Source of the DNA: CALRWV02 sp943371965
Lineage (GTDB): Bacteria > Bacteroidota > JABWAT01
Reading direction: 5' to 3'
Assembly: GCA_943371965.1 (NCBI GenBank)
Contig: CALRWV020000004.1
Coordinates: 333,569 to 397,568, forward strand
Length of the DNA: 64,000 bases
In this document: one piece after another, positions 26,734-35,302 of the stretch
Position numbering within the stretch: position 1 is the stretch's first letter
How the letters are laid out: each line of letters opens with the position of its first letter
Translations under genes and position numbers: made by a program
Notes under the pieces: model-generated
Told to the model about the DNA's origin: nothing
Database searches by the model: none
The model's input: only the letters and a program-made list of their open reading frames with translations

Positions 26734-28020
26734 TTAAACCTCAATTGCCGAATGTTCCACTGATGATTCGCTTTTGATTTGCGGCTGAATATCGAGTACC
26801 TGAACTTTTCTGGCTATCAGAATGGCAACAAATGAAAGCACAACCGATCCTGCTCCAACTACCCAGTAATTGGTCAGTTCACCTGAAATGGTGCTTCCGA
26901 TAATCAATCCTGCAATCAATGATGCAAATCCAGACGAAATCTGCTGAACACTTGAGTTGAAACTCATAAAACTTCCCCTGATTTTGGGTGACGCAGAAGC
27001 TGAGATCATCGCCATGGCAGGAACCATTCTTCCGTTCAGAACAATAAAGAAAAGGGTTGACATGGGAAGCATAGCCCAGATAGAAGTTACCGGCCAATTT
27101 GTTATGCCGATAATGGGAATTGAACACAAAATGGTGTTGACGGTAAAGACTTTCAACTTACCGTATTTATCGGCAAGTTTCCCGAAAATTCTGGAGGAAA
27201 AAATGGTTGCCAATCCACCAAACAGATAAACCAGCGAAAGTTCAGCATCAGAAACATGTACATTTTTACTCATATAAGTTGCTATGTACGGTATAACCGA
27301 AAAACCGGAAAGCATCAGAATCAGCATCAGTGAAAAAGCCCACAAATGGTTTTTGTTGGTAAATACAACCTTAATGGTTTCAAACGGATGAACAACGACG
27401 TGATGCTCCAGATGTGCTTTCAGATTTGGCAGGACAAAATAAATGAAAACAGAAAGCAATACACACAATCCGACAAGCAGAAAGAAGGGTGAATGCCATC
27501 CGTAAAGTGATGCCAGAAAAAGACCGAACGGAACACCGGCAACAGATGCAACAGAAAATGCTGTCATGACAATTCCCATAGCAGACCCGCGTCTTGAATA
27601 GGGAACGGTATCACCGATAATTGAAAAAACAACTGCACCCAGCACTCCACCAAAAGCACCGGTTATAATTCTGGCTACAATCATGAAAACATGACTGGTT
27701 GAAACTGCGCATAACAGGGTTCCGATGGTGAAACCGATATATAAAAACAGAGTCAGGTTTTTGCGGTCAAACCTGTCAATAAAAAACGCAGCAAGAAGAC
27801 CGGTAATTCCGGCGCTGAACGTGTAAGCTGAAACAATCAGTCCAAACTCAGATGCACCAATCGACCAAACATTCATCAGTTGCGGACCCAATGGCATTAC
27901 AATCATGAAATCAAGAATAACAGTAAACATGATGGCTGCAAGAATATAGAGGATCAGCATTTCTTTCGGGTTTTTTTCCTGTGAGGAGTTTTGAGTTTCG
28001 GGTTGTTGTGGAGAAGACAT
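26734..28020 (-). CDS. MFS transporter (drug/arabinose-efflux type, DHA1-like)
   Basis: The product has 428 residues with twelve hydrophobic segments. The inter-helix loop motif DRFDRKNLTLFLY lies between helices 2 and 3, with VARIITGAFGGVLGAVVFSIIGDTVPYSRRGSAMG in helices 4-5 and GKLADKYGKLKVF repeated in the second half. These are hallmarks of the 12-helix major facilitator exporters. N- and C-termini are polar and cytoplasmic. It stands 46 bp upstream of the cyclase on the same strand; co-transcription is possible. Substrate unknown. Confidence 0.95.
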   Translation of the reverse strand: MSSPQQPETQNSSQEKNPKEMLILYILAAIMFTVILDFMIVMPLGPQLMNVWSIGASEFGLIVSAYTFSAGITGLLAAFFIDRFDRKNLTLFLYIGFTIGTLLCAVSTSHVFMIVARIITGAFGGVLGAVVFSIIGDTVPYSRRGSAMGIVMTAFSVASVAGVPFGLFLASLYGWHSPFFLLVGLCVLLSVFIYFVLPNLKAHLEHHVVVHPFETIKVVFTNKNHLWAFSLMLILMLSGFSVIPYIATYMSKNVHVSDAELSLVYLFGGLATIFSSRIFGKLADKYGKLKVFTVNTILCSIPIIGITNWPVTSIWAMLPMSTLFFIVLNGRMVPAMAMISASASPKIRGSFMSFNSSVQQISSGFASLIAGLIIGSTISGELTNYWVVGAGSVVLSFVAILIARKVQVLDIQPQIKSESSVEHSAIEV

Positions 28021-28366
28021 AAATATGTAGTTCTTTCGGTATGAATTTGTAGTGAAAAGCCTTTGATGAATTTACGGGCTAAAAATGTCGTATTTTATTG
28101 AATTCCATGTAACCGTGCAAAAATAGACTGCCAAACTTGACGCTACAATTCTAATGCTGCAGATATATCCAAAAAGAATAATTTCCCTTACATTTGGATT
28201 TCAGAAGACTTTCAGTCTTTTCCCGTTCAAATAAAAGTGTAAACTGTACAGTTCAAATTTATCAGGAATGTAAAGCAAAACAGTGATTTTATCCTGAATT
28301 CGATCCGTTTCAAATTGGTATCGTTCTTGACAAAGGGTGACTAACCAAATAAAAGGAGTTAATGTT
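28021..28366. other. Divergent intergenic region, nothing recognised
   Basis: The 346 bp between the divergent MFS gene and the lipoprotein gene must hold both promoters. A minus-strand frame at 28201-28461 reads through it but mostly overlaps the lipoprotein gene, and I do not accept it. No repeat family was recognised. Confidence 0.4.
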
Positions 28367-29377
28367 ATGCGAATAATGATAGTTGTGTTTCTTTCAGTTT
28401 TCATTTGTTCCTGCATGTCTACCCAAAAAGTTGCTTTGGAAAACGGGAAATGGTTACCCATGCCTGTTTATAAAGAATTATTGACTGCGAAGGAAAGGGT
28501 ACGAGTAACTTATTTTGAATGTGATACCCAAAAAACGTTGGTTGGGTTTCCGGAAAAAGTTGAAATTGAAGCAATGCGACTTAAAAGCAATGATTTGGTT
28601 TATGAGATTCCATATCAAAAGGTGATTTCTCTAAAAACAAAAGGTGAGGATCATTTTTTTAAAACCTACGGAATATCACTTTTGACGTGTACATTATTGG
28701 GTACAGCAGGTGGGGATAGTTTTTTAGGACCAATAGGTGGAGCAGTAAAAGGTTTTGTTTTCGGATTGGTATTTTCATTGATTCCGGCATTTATTGCTTC
28801 AACCGGTTATGATTCAGAATTCAAGATTACAAATTCAATTCCGCACAATAGTCAGGAATTGGCATTAATTCAATCAGAAACAAATACTGCAGAATTACCA
28901 CTTCTTTTCTCCTGGTCAAATCAATTGCAACCTAACAATGAAGGACTTTCAAAATACAATTTGAATGGATTGAAAAATGTTCAGGTTTTCCAGAGAAATT
29001 CCTGTTTCATTTTAAAAAGCCAAACAGATTCTTCAAGTGATAAGATTAAATTTTTAAGTGCTGAAAAAGTAATGAAACTCAAGAAAATGATTTTTCTTTT
29101 TGAACTGAATTCAACTTACAAATTGGATAATCCGGAATCTGATTTTCTGAAACAGTTATCATTGTTTGAATATAAAAATGAATCCGGTAAACAGATTCAA
29201 AACGGATTGTTAAATGGTTTGCAGGATGAAAACAATCCAATTGCCAAAGTCTTTGGATTTTCAATTGAGAAGGATAAAAATATTTTACTGTTTACCTATT
29301 CAAATAAAACATTGAATAAAACTATTGAAGTAAACGATAAAAAACTGGCATCATATCAGAATGCAATGAAGAAATAA
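28367..29377 (+). CDS. Putative lipoprotein of unknown function
   Basis: The product has 336 residues from the ATG at 28367, which has AAAAGGAG 8 bp upstream; a GTG 30 bp earlier is rejected. The signal MRIMIVVFLSVFICSC gives a lipobox-like end (C16). Residues about 45-105 form a small beta domain (RVRVTYFECDTQKTLVGFPEKVEIE ... YQKVISLKTKGEDHFF). Next comes a hydrophobic glycine-rich stretch LGPIGGAVKGFVFGLVFSLIPAFIAS (about 120-150). The second half is polar and alpha/beta with no recognised family. A strong palindrome follows the stop. Confidence 0.75.
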   Translation: MRIMIVVFLSVFICSCMSTQKVALENGKWLPMPVYKELLTAKERVRVTYFECDTQKTLVGFPEKVEIEAMRLKSNDLVYEIPYQKVISLKTKGEDHFFKTYGISLLTCTLLGTAGGDSFLGPIGGAVKGFVFGLVFSLIPAFIASTGYDSEFKITNSIPHNSQELALIQSETNTAELPLLFSWSNQLQPNNEGLSKYNLNGLKNVQVFQRNSCFILKSQTDSSSDKIKFLSAEKVMKLKKMIFLFELNSTYKLDNPESDFLKQLSLFEYKNESGKQIQNGLLNGLQDENNPIAKVFGFSIEKDKNILLFTYSNKTLNKTIEVNDKKLASYQNAMKK

Positions 29378-29395
29378 GTGAGAATTAAAATAAAA

Positions 29396-29423
29396 CAAGA
29401 GAGGGATTTAAATCCCTCTCTTG
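29396..29423. terminator. Bidirectional terminator-like perfect palindrome
   Basis: CAAGAGAGGGATTT (29396-29409) is followed immediately by its exact reverse complement (29410-29423). It lies between the converging lipoprotein and desaturase genes, the expected place for a two-way terminator. Confidence 0.65.
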
Positions 29424-29461
29424 AATAGTTGTGAAATTTTAAAACAAAAACGAAGGTAAGA

Positions 29462-30478
29462 TTAAGCCAGTGTTAAAGAAAGTTCAACCTTCTTGTCAAA
29501 AATCCAGGAGAAGTTTTCTTTTACTGAACCGGTAACACGTTCAGCCAATTTGGTATAACGGACTGGCAGTCCGCAAACATAATCCTGAGCCTTAGCTGAT
29601 GTATCGGACAAACCGCTGATCTTTTCAATTTTCCAGGTTTCAATCAGGTTTGAAATGATGTTTGCATAATCATATGCAGTATAAACACCGGTAGCCTGAG
29701 CAACCAAAGCAAACTTGTTATACAAATGACTGGTTTGTCCGTCATTCATCAGTTCAGCCGGCATGGTGATTTTTTTCTTCATCATTTTTGCGAAAGACAA
29801 CATTGCACCGGCAGGATCAATTTCAAATATTTTGCTCATGAAAAGTTTGTATGCTTTTTCGTGACGGGCTTCATCTCCGGCAATCAAACCGCAGATTTTA
29901 TTCAAACGTTCTTCGCCATAACCTTTTGCAAGTCGGGCAACATTTCCGTGTGACAGACGGGTAGCACGTTCCTGAAATGAAGTATAAACAAATCCCAAAT
30001 AGGGATCATTTTCAGTTCCAGGATCGAAACCGTTTTTAATTAAATTGTGAATGGTAACTTCTACTGACCTCATATTAACACGACCGCTCATGTATAAATA
30101 TTTGTTCAATAAATCGCCGTGACGGTTTTCTTCGGCAGTCCAACCACGACCCCATTGTGCCCAAGGATTTGGACTAGCACCGTTTTCATCAGTAATGCCT
30201 TCAAGTCGGTTAATCCAGGTCTGATAACTCGGAAGTGCTTCTTCAGTTACCATGTCTCCAACCAGAACAACCAGCAATTCTTCAGGAATGGCTTTGGCTT
30301 CCTGTTGAAATTTTGACACTTCTTCTTTCCAATCAGCAGATGACATATCTGGAAGAAAGTCTGCAGGCTGCCAGCTTTCATCAACAGTTTTCAGCAAATC
30401 GGGAAGATTTTCAGCAATGAAACCTTCCATACTTTTGATAACTTCCAAACGTGATTCATGAGTTTTTGAGGTGAACAT
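29462..30478 (-). CDS. Acyl-[acyl-carrier-protein] desaturase (soluble di-iron type)
   Basis: The product has 338 residues of the plant-type stearoyl-ACP desaturase family with a ferritin-like fold. Di-iron ligands are visible: E80 in TEEALPSY, E117/H120 in AEENRHG and E203/H206 in GDEARHE. It introduces a double bond into an acyl chain bound to ACP, with O2 and ferredoxin, adjusting membrane fluidity. No signal peptide or membrane segment is present, as expected. The enzyme implies that oxygen is available at least part of the time. It is monocistronic, converging with the lipoprotein gene. Confidence 0.95.
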   Translation of the reverse strand: MFTSKTHESRLEVIKSMEGFIAENLPDLLKTVDESWQPADFLPDMSSADWKEEVSKFQQEAKAIPEELLVVLVGDMVTEEALPSYQTWINRLEGITDENGASPNPWAQWGRGWTAEENRHGDLLNKYLYMSGRVNMRSVEVTIHNLIKNGFDPGTENDPYLGFVYTSFQERATRLSHGNVARLAKGYGEERLNKICGLIAGDEARHEKAYKLFMSKIFEIDPAGAMLSFAKMMKKKITMPAELMNDGQTSHLYNKFALVAQATGVYTAYDYANIISNLIETWKIEKISGLSDTSAKAQDYVCGLPVRYTKLAERVTGSVKENFSWIFDKKVELSLTLA

Positions 30479-30552
30479 TTTGGTTTCCCGTAAAAAATGA
30501 AGGTCGAATATAGTGAATTTTGGTTTAAATTACGTTTTTGGGGGAGAATGCG

Positions 30553-30650
30553 GAAGACAGAAGACTGTAGTCAGAAGTCAGGAGTCAGGAGAAAGAATAC
30601 ATAGAAATTCATGATTTGTGAAAATTCGTGCAATTAGTGGCAATTTTTTT
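30553..30650. repeat. Dispersed repeats: AGTCAGGAG tandem and TTCGTG...TGGCAA element
   Basis: At 30553-30591, GAAGACAGAAGACTG is followed by AGTCAGAAGTCAGGAGTCAG. This is the intergenic relative of the sequence found in-frame at 23544-23560 and (opposite strand) 23635-23671. At 30620-30645, AAATTCGTGCAATTAGTGGCAA resembles 3730-3750. The region separates the desaturase promoter from mazF. Confidence 0.5.
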
Positions 30651-30694
30651 TCATCAATTTCGTTAATTTTGTGGGCAATAATATTAACGAAAAA

Positions 30695-31015
30695 TTATTG
30701 AACCAGCATTTCAAAAATAACTTCTTTTACTTTTCGTTGGGCTGCCAGATCAATTTTACCGAGCTTTTTTACAAATCTGATTTTATCAACTGACCTGATT
30801 TGATCAAGAATTATTTCGCCTTTTTTACCTGAAAATATCAATGAGACTCGACTTGGATAGTGATGAACCTGAGATGTCAATGGCGCAATAATCGCAGTTT
30901 CCAAATGCTGATTCATCTCGTCAGGTGAAATTATGACGCATGGTCTGGTTTTCTTGATTTCCTTCCCAATTGTCGGATCCAAATTAATCAAATAGACTTC
31001 ATATTGTTTTACCAT
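30695..31015 (-). CDS. mazF: MazF/PemK-type mRNA interferase toxin
   Basis: The product has 106 residues from the ATG at 31015; a TTG two codons upstream is not needed. The family start QYEVYLINLDPTIGKEIKKTRPCVIISPDEMN has the conserved RPCVI strand with the active-site arginine. IIAPLTSQVHHYPSRV and GEIILDQIRSVDKIRF carry the S and T/D motifs of the RNase active site. It cleaves mRNA site-specifically when not bound by antitoxin. Its ATG lies 7 nt inside the end of the antitoxin gene, the usual coupling. Confidence 0.94.
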   Translation of the reverse strand: MVKQYEVYLINLDPTIGKEIKKTRPCVIISPDEMNQHLETAIIAPLTSQVHHYPSRVSLIFSGKKGEIILDQIRSVDKIRFVKKLGKIDLAAQRKVKEVIFEMLVQ

Positions 31016-31254
31016 GACCAATCCTTATGATCAATGTCAATTGAATCATCTATCAAAAGTTTATCATGATCTTTTTGATGCATCATTTTAAACGATTCAG
31101 ACCAACCCTCTCTCGGCTTTTTTGTTGGATTCAAAATTATTCTTCCTTCTTCAACTGAAAGCTGAACAGAATCACCAATATTACAATCTTCAAGAACTGA
31201 TTTGGGAATTCTTATTCCTTTGGAATTTCCGATTTGTACAATTTTTATATTCAT
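31009..31254 (-). CDS. mazE: MazE/AbrB-type antitoxin
   Basis: The product has 81 residues. The N-terminal swapped-hairpin AbrB DNA-binding domain MNIKIVQIGNSKGIRIPKSVLEDCNIGDSVQLSVEEGRIIL is complete. The C-terminal acidic tail (LLIDDSIDIDHKDWSW) is the part expected to thread into the toxin groove. It would autoregulate the mazEF promoter just upstream (31255-31320), where the AT-rich ATTATATAGTAATTACA is the likely promoter/operator area. It lies in front of mazF in a two-gene operon. Confidence 0.93.
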   Translation of the reverse strand: MNIKIVQIGNSKGIRIPKSVLEDCNIGDSVQLSVEEGRIILNPTKKPREGWSESFKMMHQKDHDKLLIDDSIDIDHKDWSW

Positions 31255-31323
31255 ATTGAGTCCTGATTAGTTTATTGTAATTATATAGTAATTACATTTC
31301 AAAATCAAAATAATTCAATTTCA

Positions 31324-31367
31324 ACATTATCCCCATGAGAGCTTCAAACTCTCGGGGGGATAATGTT
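31324..31367. repeat. Palindromic element ACATTATCCCC...GGGGGGATAATGT
   Basis: An imperfect inverted repeat has inner stem GAGAG-CTTCAAA-CTCTC and outer arms CATTATCCCC / GGGGATAATG. It resembles the hairpin at 44394-44426, which has CTCCCCGAGGG / CCCTCGGGGAG with a similar TTTGAA-type loop. Downstream to 31577 a further stretch (31440-31510, GCTCCTTTATCCTTCCTCC) resembles 57316-57350. No gene is present here. Confidence 0.5.
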
Positions 31368-31577
31368 TACAAATTATTTTGTATTCATTCGTGCAAACCC
31401 GAGTAAACTTTCCTATCGATCGAATCTGGCTATGGCTTAAACAGGCAATTTTTCTTCCTTGCTCCTTTATCCTTCCTCCATGTTTCAGCCACATTCTTCC
31501 TTTGTCCTTTTTTGAAAATTCGCTATTCAAGCCGCAAATAAATATTTTTGCAGTTCATCAAAAAGAAAGAACCAATC

Positions 31578-33635
31578 ATGTCTGGTCAGTTTAAACGGAT
31601 TTTAGTTACTTCAGCACTCCCTTATGCAAATGGTCCCCTTCACATCGGTCATATTGCAGGTGCATACCTTCCTGCCGATTTGTATGTCAAATATCAACGG
31701 GCAAAAAAACGCGATATTCTCTTCATTTGCGGATCGGATGAACACGGTGTTCCGATTACCATCAAAGCCGATCAGGAAAAAGTTTCTCCACAGGCAATTG
31801 TTGACCGATACCATGCGATGATGAAAAAGTCTTTTGATGATTTCGGGATCGATTTTGATAATTATTCACGTACCAGTTTACCGATTCATCATAAAACCAG
31901 TCAGGATTTCTTTACTGTTCTGAACGATAAAAAAATACTCAACGAAAAAGTTGAGAAACAGTTGTATTGCGAAACTGATAAAATGTTTTTGGCAGACCGT
32001 TATGTTGGCGGAACATGTCCGGTTTGCAAGAACGAAGATGCACGGGGTGATCAATGCGAAAAATGCGGATCATATCTGAATCAGGTGGATTTGATTGATC
32101 CAAAATGCAGAATCTGCGGTACATCACCCATCATCAAAGAAACAAAACATTGGTATATGCCGTTGGGAAAATATCAGGATGACCTGCAAAACTGGATTGA
32201 TTCAAAAACCGACTGGAAAGACAATGTTGTCAATTACTGCAATGGTTGGTTCAAGGAAGGTTTGCAGGATCGTGCAGTTACCCGTGATCTGAAATGGGGA
32301 GTTCCGGTTCCACTGAAAAATGCAGAAGGAAAAGTTCTGTACGTTTGGTTTGATGCGCCCATCGGTTACATTTCTTCAACCAAAGAATGGGCAGAAAAAA
32401 TTGGTCAGCCTAACAAGTGGAAAGACTACTGGCAAAGTCCGGATTCCAAACTGATTCATTTTATCGGAAAAGACAATATCGTTTTTCATGCGATTGTTTT
32501 TCCGGCCATGCTGATGGCTCACGGAGATTTTGTTCTGCCTGAAAATGTTCCGGCAAATGAATTTCTTAACATTGAAGGGAAAAAACTTTCAACCTCTCGT
32601 AATTATGCCGTTTGGCTTCATGAATATCTTGAAAAATTCCAACCGGATTCTTTGCGCTATTCCATTGCATGTAACTTGCCCGAGAATAAGGATTCCGATT
32701 TCTCATGGAAAGAATTTCAGGCACGGCATAACAACGAACTTGCAGATATTTTCGGAAATTTTGTTAACAGAACGGTAACCTTTGCCCATAAATATTTTGA
32801 CGGAAAAATACCGGAATATAAAAATCCGAAATCAATTGATGTGGAAGTTCAACGTGCTCTTCTGGAATTTCCTGATAAAATCGGCGGATTGTATGAAACT
32901 TTCAAAAACCGCGATGCCGTAACTGAAACAATGAATCTGGCTCGGATCGCCAATAAATATTTCAACGATTCTGAGCCCTGGAAAACCAGAAATTCTGATC
33001 TTCAGCAATGCGGTAATACCATTCATGTCAGTTTGCAGATTTGCCGTTCGTTGGCAATTTTGTTTCATCCTGTTATTCCGAACACAGCACAGAAAATATG
33101 GACTTTGTTGAACCTTCCCGGTTTGGTAAAAGACCAGGATTGGTCATCTGCAACCTTTTTCGGATTGAAGGAAGGTTCACCAATCAATCAGCCGGAAATT
33201 CTTTTTGTAAAAATCGAAGATGATGTAATCCAGGTAGAAATTGACAAATTGAATCAGACAACCCAGTCAGCAGGTTCATCTCCAAAAATTCAGGCGAAAC
33301 CAATCAAAACGGAAATCACCATCGATGATTTTGATAAAATTGATTTACGTGTTGTTAGAGTTTTGGAAGCTGAAGTTTTTAAAGGCACAGATAAACTGCT
33401 GAAACTTCAGGTTGATCTCGGTTTGGAAAAACGACAAATTCTTGCAGGACTTCAGCAACACGTAAAACCGGAAACATTGATTGGAAAAAAAGTGGTGATT
33501 GTAGCCAATCTCGCTCCAAGAAAAATGAAAGGTGAACTTTCACAGGGAATGGTTTTGGCCATCGAAAATGCAGAAGGTAAACTGATCCCGCTTTTGGTGA
33601 ATGATATAGCTACTGAAGGAAGTGTGGCGAAATAA
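31578..33635 (+). CDS. metG: Methionyl-tRNA synthetase with C-terminal tRNA-binding domain
   Basis: The product has 685 residues from the ATG at 31578. Class I catalytic signature LHIGH (H22-H25) and KLSTS (about 335; KMSKS variant). The knuckle zinc motifs CPVCKNEDARGDQCEKCG and DPKCRICG are of the four-cysteine-pair MetG type. Anticodon-binding helical domain (about 390-550). The C-terminal EMAP/Trbp111 OB-fold (about 585-685) has FDKIDLRVVRVLEAEVF and LAPRKMKGELSQGMVLA. It charges tRNA-Met for initiation and elongation. Complete and typical. Monocistronic. Confidence 0.98.
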   Translation: MSGQFKRILVTSALPYANGPLHIGHIAGAYLPADLYVKYQRAKKRDILFICGSDEHGVPITIKADQEKVSPQAIVDRYHAMMKKSFDDFGIDFDNYSRTSLPIHHKTSQDFFTVLNDKKILNEKVEKQLYCETDKMFLADRYVGGTCPVCKNEDARGDQCEKCGSYLNQVDLIDPKCRICGTSPIIKETKHWYMPLGKYQDDLQNWIDSKTDWKDNVVNYCNGWFKEGLQDRAVTRDLKWGVPVPLKNAEGKVLYVWFDAPIGYISSTKEWAEKIGQPNKWKDYWQSPDSKLIHFIGKDNIVFHAIVFPAMLMAHGDFVLPENVPANEFLNIEGKKLSTSRNYAVWLHEYLEKFQPDSLRYSIACNLPENKDSDFSWKEFQARHNNELADIFGNFVNRTVTFAHKYFDGKIPEYKNPKSIDVEVQRALLEFPDKIGGLYETFKNRDAVTETMNLARIANKYFNDSEPWKTRNSDLQQCGNTIHVSLQICRSLAILFHPVIPNTAQKIWTLLNLPGLVKDQDWSSATFFGLKEGSPINQPEILFVKIEDDVIQVEIDKLNQTTQSAGSSPKIQAKPIKTEITIDDFDKIDLRVVRVLEAEVFKGTDKLLKLQVDLGLEKRQILAGLQQHVKPETLIGKKVVIVANLAPRKMKGELSQGMVLAIENAEGKLIPLLVNDIATEGSVAK

Positions 33636-33640
33636 ATTAT

Positions 33641-33678
33641 TTCCTCTCCTCCGATGGGAAAGGATTAAGGTGAGTGTG
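33641..33678. repeat. Dispersed CCTCTCC repeat copy
   Basis: TTCCTCTCCTCCGATGGG-AAAGGATTAAGGTGAG is a shortened member of the family at 3775-3811 and 20010-20047. It abuts the 3' end of the acetyltransferase remnant. Confidence 0.45.
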
Positions 33679-33786
33679 TTAATAAGTCAGCAGCATTTGA
33701 TGGTTGGGGTTTGTGTGATTTTCACTAAGTTTAAAATTGTAACTTCCGATAATTTCGAACCCCGCTTTTTTGTAAAAAGTGACGCG
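33679..33786 (-). pseudogene. C-terminal remnant of a GNAT-family N-acetyltransferase
   Basis: The minus frame ending with TAA at 33679-33681 reads RVTFYKKAGFEIIGSYNF then KLSENHTNPNHQMLLTY. The FYKKAGFEIIG...YNF...N..HQMLL pattern is the end of the GNAT fold (motif B: the FY..GF strand, then the last strand). No upstream start codon or acetyl-CoA-binding motif (Q/RxxGxG/A) is found in the remaining intergenic sequence, so only about 35 codons survive. The rest of 33787-33942 shows no gene. Confidence 0.6.
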
Positions 33787-33942
33787 ATAAAAATATAATT
33801 TATTAACACCTAACAAAGTTCTACACAAGAAAATTGAATTTATTACTAGAACTTACAGTTAAACATAAGTATTCAAATGGACTTTTTACTTTCAGGATAC
33901 TGCTCACGCTGATATGCGTATAATTGTCGTTGTCAGAAAATT

Positions 33943-34956
33943 TTATTCGATTACACTGTACAACAAGTCAACAGCAATAGTATTGTCTGTTTTTAAAGTT
34001 ACCAAATAAAAAGCAGACCCATTATTTCGGGAAAAAGATAAACAAGCCTTTGATCCATTTTCAATAATTTTTATTAATTTAGAACCTGAACCATATTCAA
34101 AATTGCCAAAAAAGATTTGTTCCAATTTTTTAATGTCTTTCCGGAAACCTGTAATTTTTGTTTTATTTTGAATAATTGTTCTTGAAGAATTATTTGTTTT
34201 CGACCCCATAAAAAAGGGTTTGGGAAAAGAATAACTTTTCAGATATGGCATTGTTTGTCTGGTCTTTAAATTTTCAAGTAATAAATTATCAAATCCTTTA
34301 ACATTCAGATAGTTCAATGCTCCTGCAAGTTGAAGTACTAAAAAATTACAGTCTGGATATAAATTACTGGGTTTAAATTTTATCGATTCCATAAATGGCA
34401 TTTTCTGTCTTTCTTCAATTGTAGGATATATCTTTTTGGGGGCTTTCAGTGCCAGTTTTGTCCATTCATTATAATCCTTTTTCAATTTTTCAATCAATCC
34501 TGCAGGATTGACTTTAATAAGTACCTCTAAATAATGGTCAAGATTGTTATAAATATAATAAAGGGTATCGGATCTGATAAATTTGGGTATTGAACAGTAA
34601 TAATCAAATAATTTTTTATCAGCTTTTTTGTAATCAAAATCGTCGGCTATTGCCAATGTCAATTCAGGTAATTCATAGGTAATAATTTTGTCATTATCAA
34701 AGTGTCTGCCCAGAAATCCTGATTTAAATTCCAAATCAATTAGTTTTGGTGCGTACGCTGAATCCAGGTAAACAAGATCAATTGGGTTGATTAGATTTTT
34801 TAATTCGTTTATTCCCTTATGCTTTGCAATATTAATCAGATAAGCAGAACTGTAAATGGTAACGCTGTCAGAATTTGAGTTTTGTGCGGTTTCCAATTGT
34901 TGGGCTTTCAATTGAGCAACTGAAAGCAAACTTAGAATCAAGATTAATATTTTCAT
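33943..34956 (-). CDS. Exported protein of unknown function
   Basis: The product has 337 residues with a signal peptide (MKILILILSLLSVAQLKAQ). The mature part is mixed helix/strand and lysine-rich: LIDLEFKSGFLGRHF, ELPELTLAIADDFDYKKADKKLFDYYC, LDHYLEVLIKVNPAGLIEKLKKDYNEW, then CNFLVLQLAGALNYLNVKGFDNLLLENL. There is a C-terminal beta segment with an SF SRNNGSAFYLVTLKTD pattern. No family is recognised. It is isolated, with long non-coding flanks on both sides. Confidence 0.72.
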   Translation of the reverse strand: MKILILILSLLSVAQLKAQQLETAQNSNSDSVTIYSSAYLINIAKHKGINELKNLINPIDLVYLDSAYAPKLIDLEFKSGFLGRHFDNDKIITYELPELTLAIADDFDYKKADKKLFDYYCSIPKFIRSDTLYYIYNNLDHYLEVLIKVNPAGLIEKLKKDYNEWTKLALKAPKKIYPTIEERQKMPFMESIKFKPSNLYPDCNFLVLQLAGALNYLNVKGFDNLLLENLKTRQTMPYLKSYSFPKPFFMGSKTNNSSRTIIQNKTKITGFRKDIKKLEQIFFGNFEYGSGSKLIKIIENGSKACLSFSRNNGSAFYLVTLKTDNTIAVDLLYSVIE

Positions 34957-35302
34957 GTTGTTATGTTTTATGAATCAGTCAAATTTTCTGATTCTTTATC
35001 CCAAAGGATTTTTTCTTAAAGGAACTGGATTAATAACAAACCAATTCACTATAAGATCAAGATACTCTTTTTTCTAGAGTCATCAAACGGATTCATTTTT
35101 CCCAATTAAAGAAAAATCCCCCATAAGGGTGATAACAACTGTAAAAGTTCATGGTTACATTTGGGCTGATAAATTAGGGTCCAAACCTGCTGCTTTTATA
35201 ATAGGTGATAGTTGTTGGTGTCCAAGCAGGTTTGAGACCCGATTTTTCCCGTCAGGCAATCACTTAATACTCGGAATCATTAGTACAAATTTGACTGAAA
35301 TT
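34957..35302. other. Intergenic region with long inverted repeat
   Basis: No gene is accepted. An inverted repeat GGGTCCAAACCTGCT (35177-35191) / AGCAGGTTTGAGACCC (35225-35240) has one bulged base and a 33-nt loop. It lies between the end of the hybrid kinase gene and the start of the secreted protein gene (both minus strand), so it could be a terminator, a 5'-leader structure or a repeat. Confidence 0.45.

Noticed and set aside
28201..28461. 86-codon minus-strand frame ahead of the lipoprotein gene
   Set aside because: Half of it is antisense to the lipoprotein gene and its signal peptide; the remainder has some protein-like strands (ITVLLYIPDKFELYSLHFYLNG) but no start or ribosome site, so I left it out.
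31327..31530. 67-codon minus-strand frame between mazE and metG
   Set aside because: Made of repeat DNA (hairpin at 31324 and GGAAGGATAAAGGAGCAAGG stretch); no coding signature.
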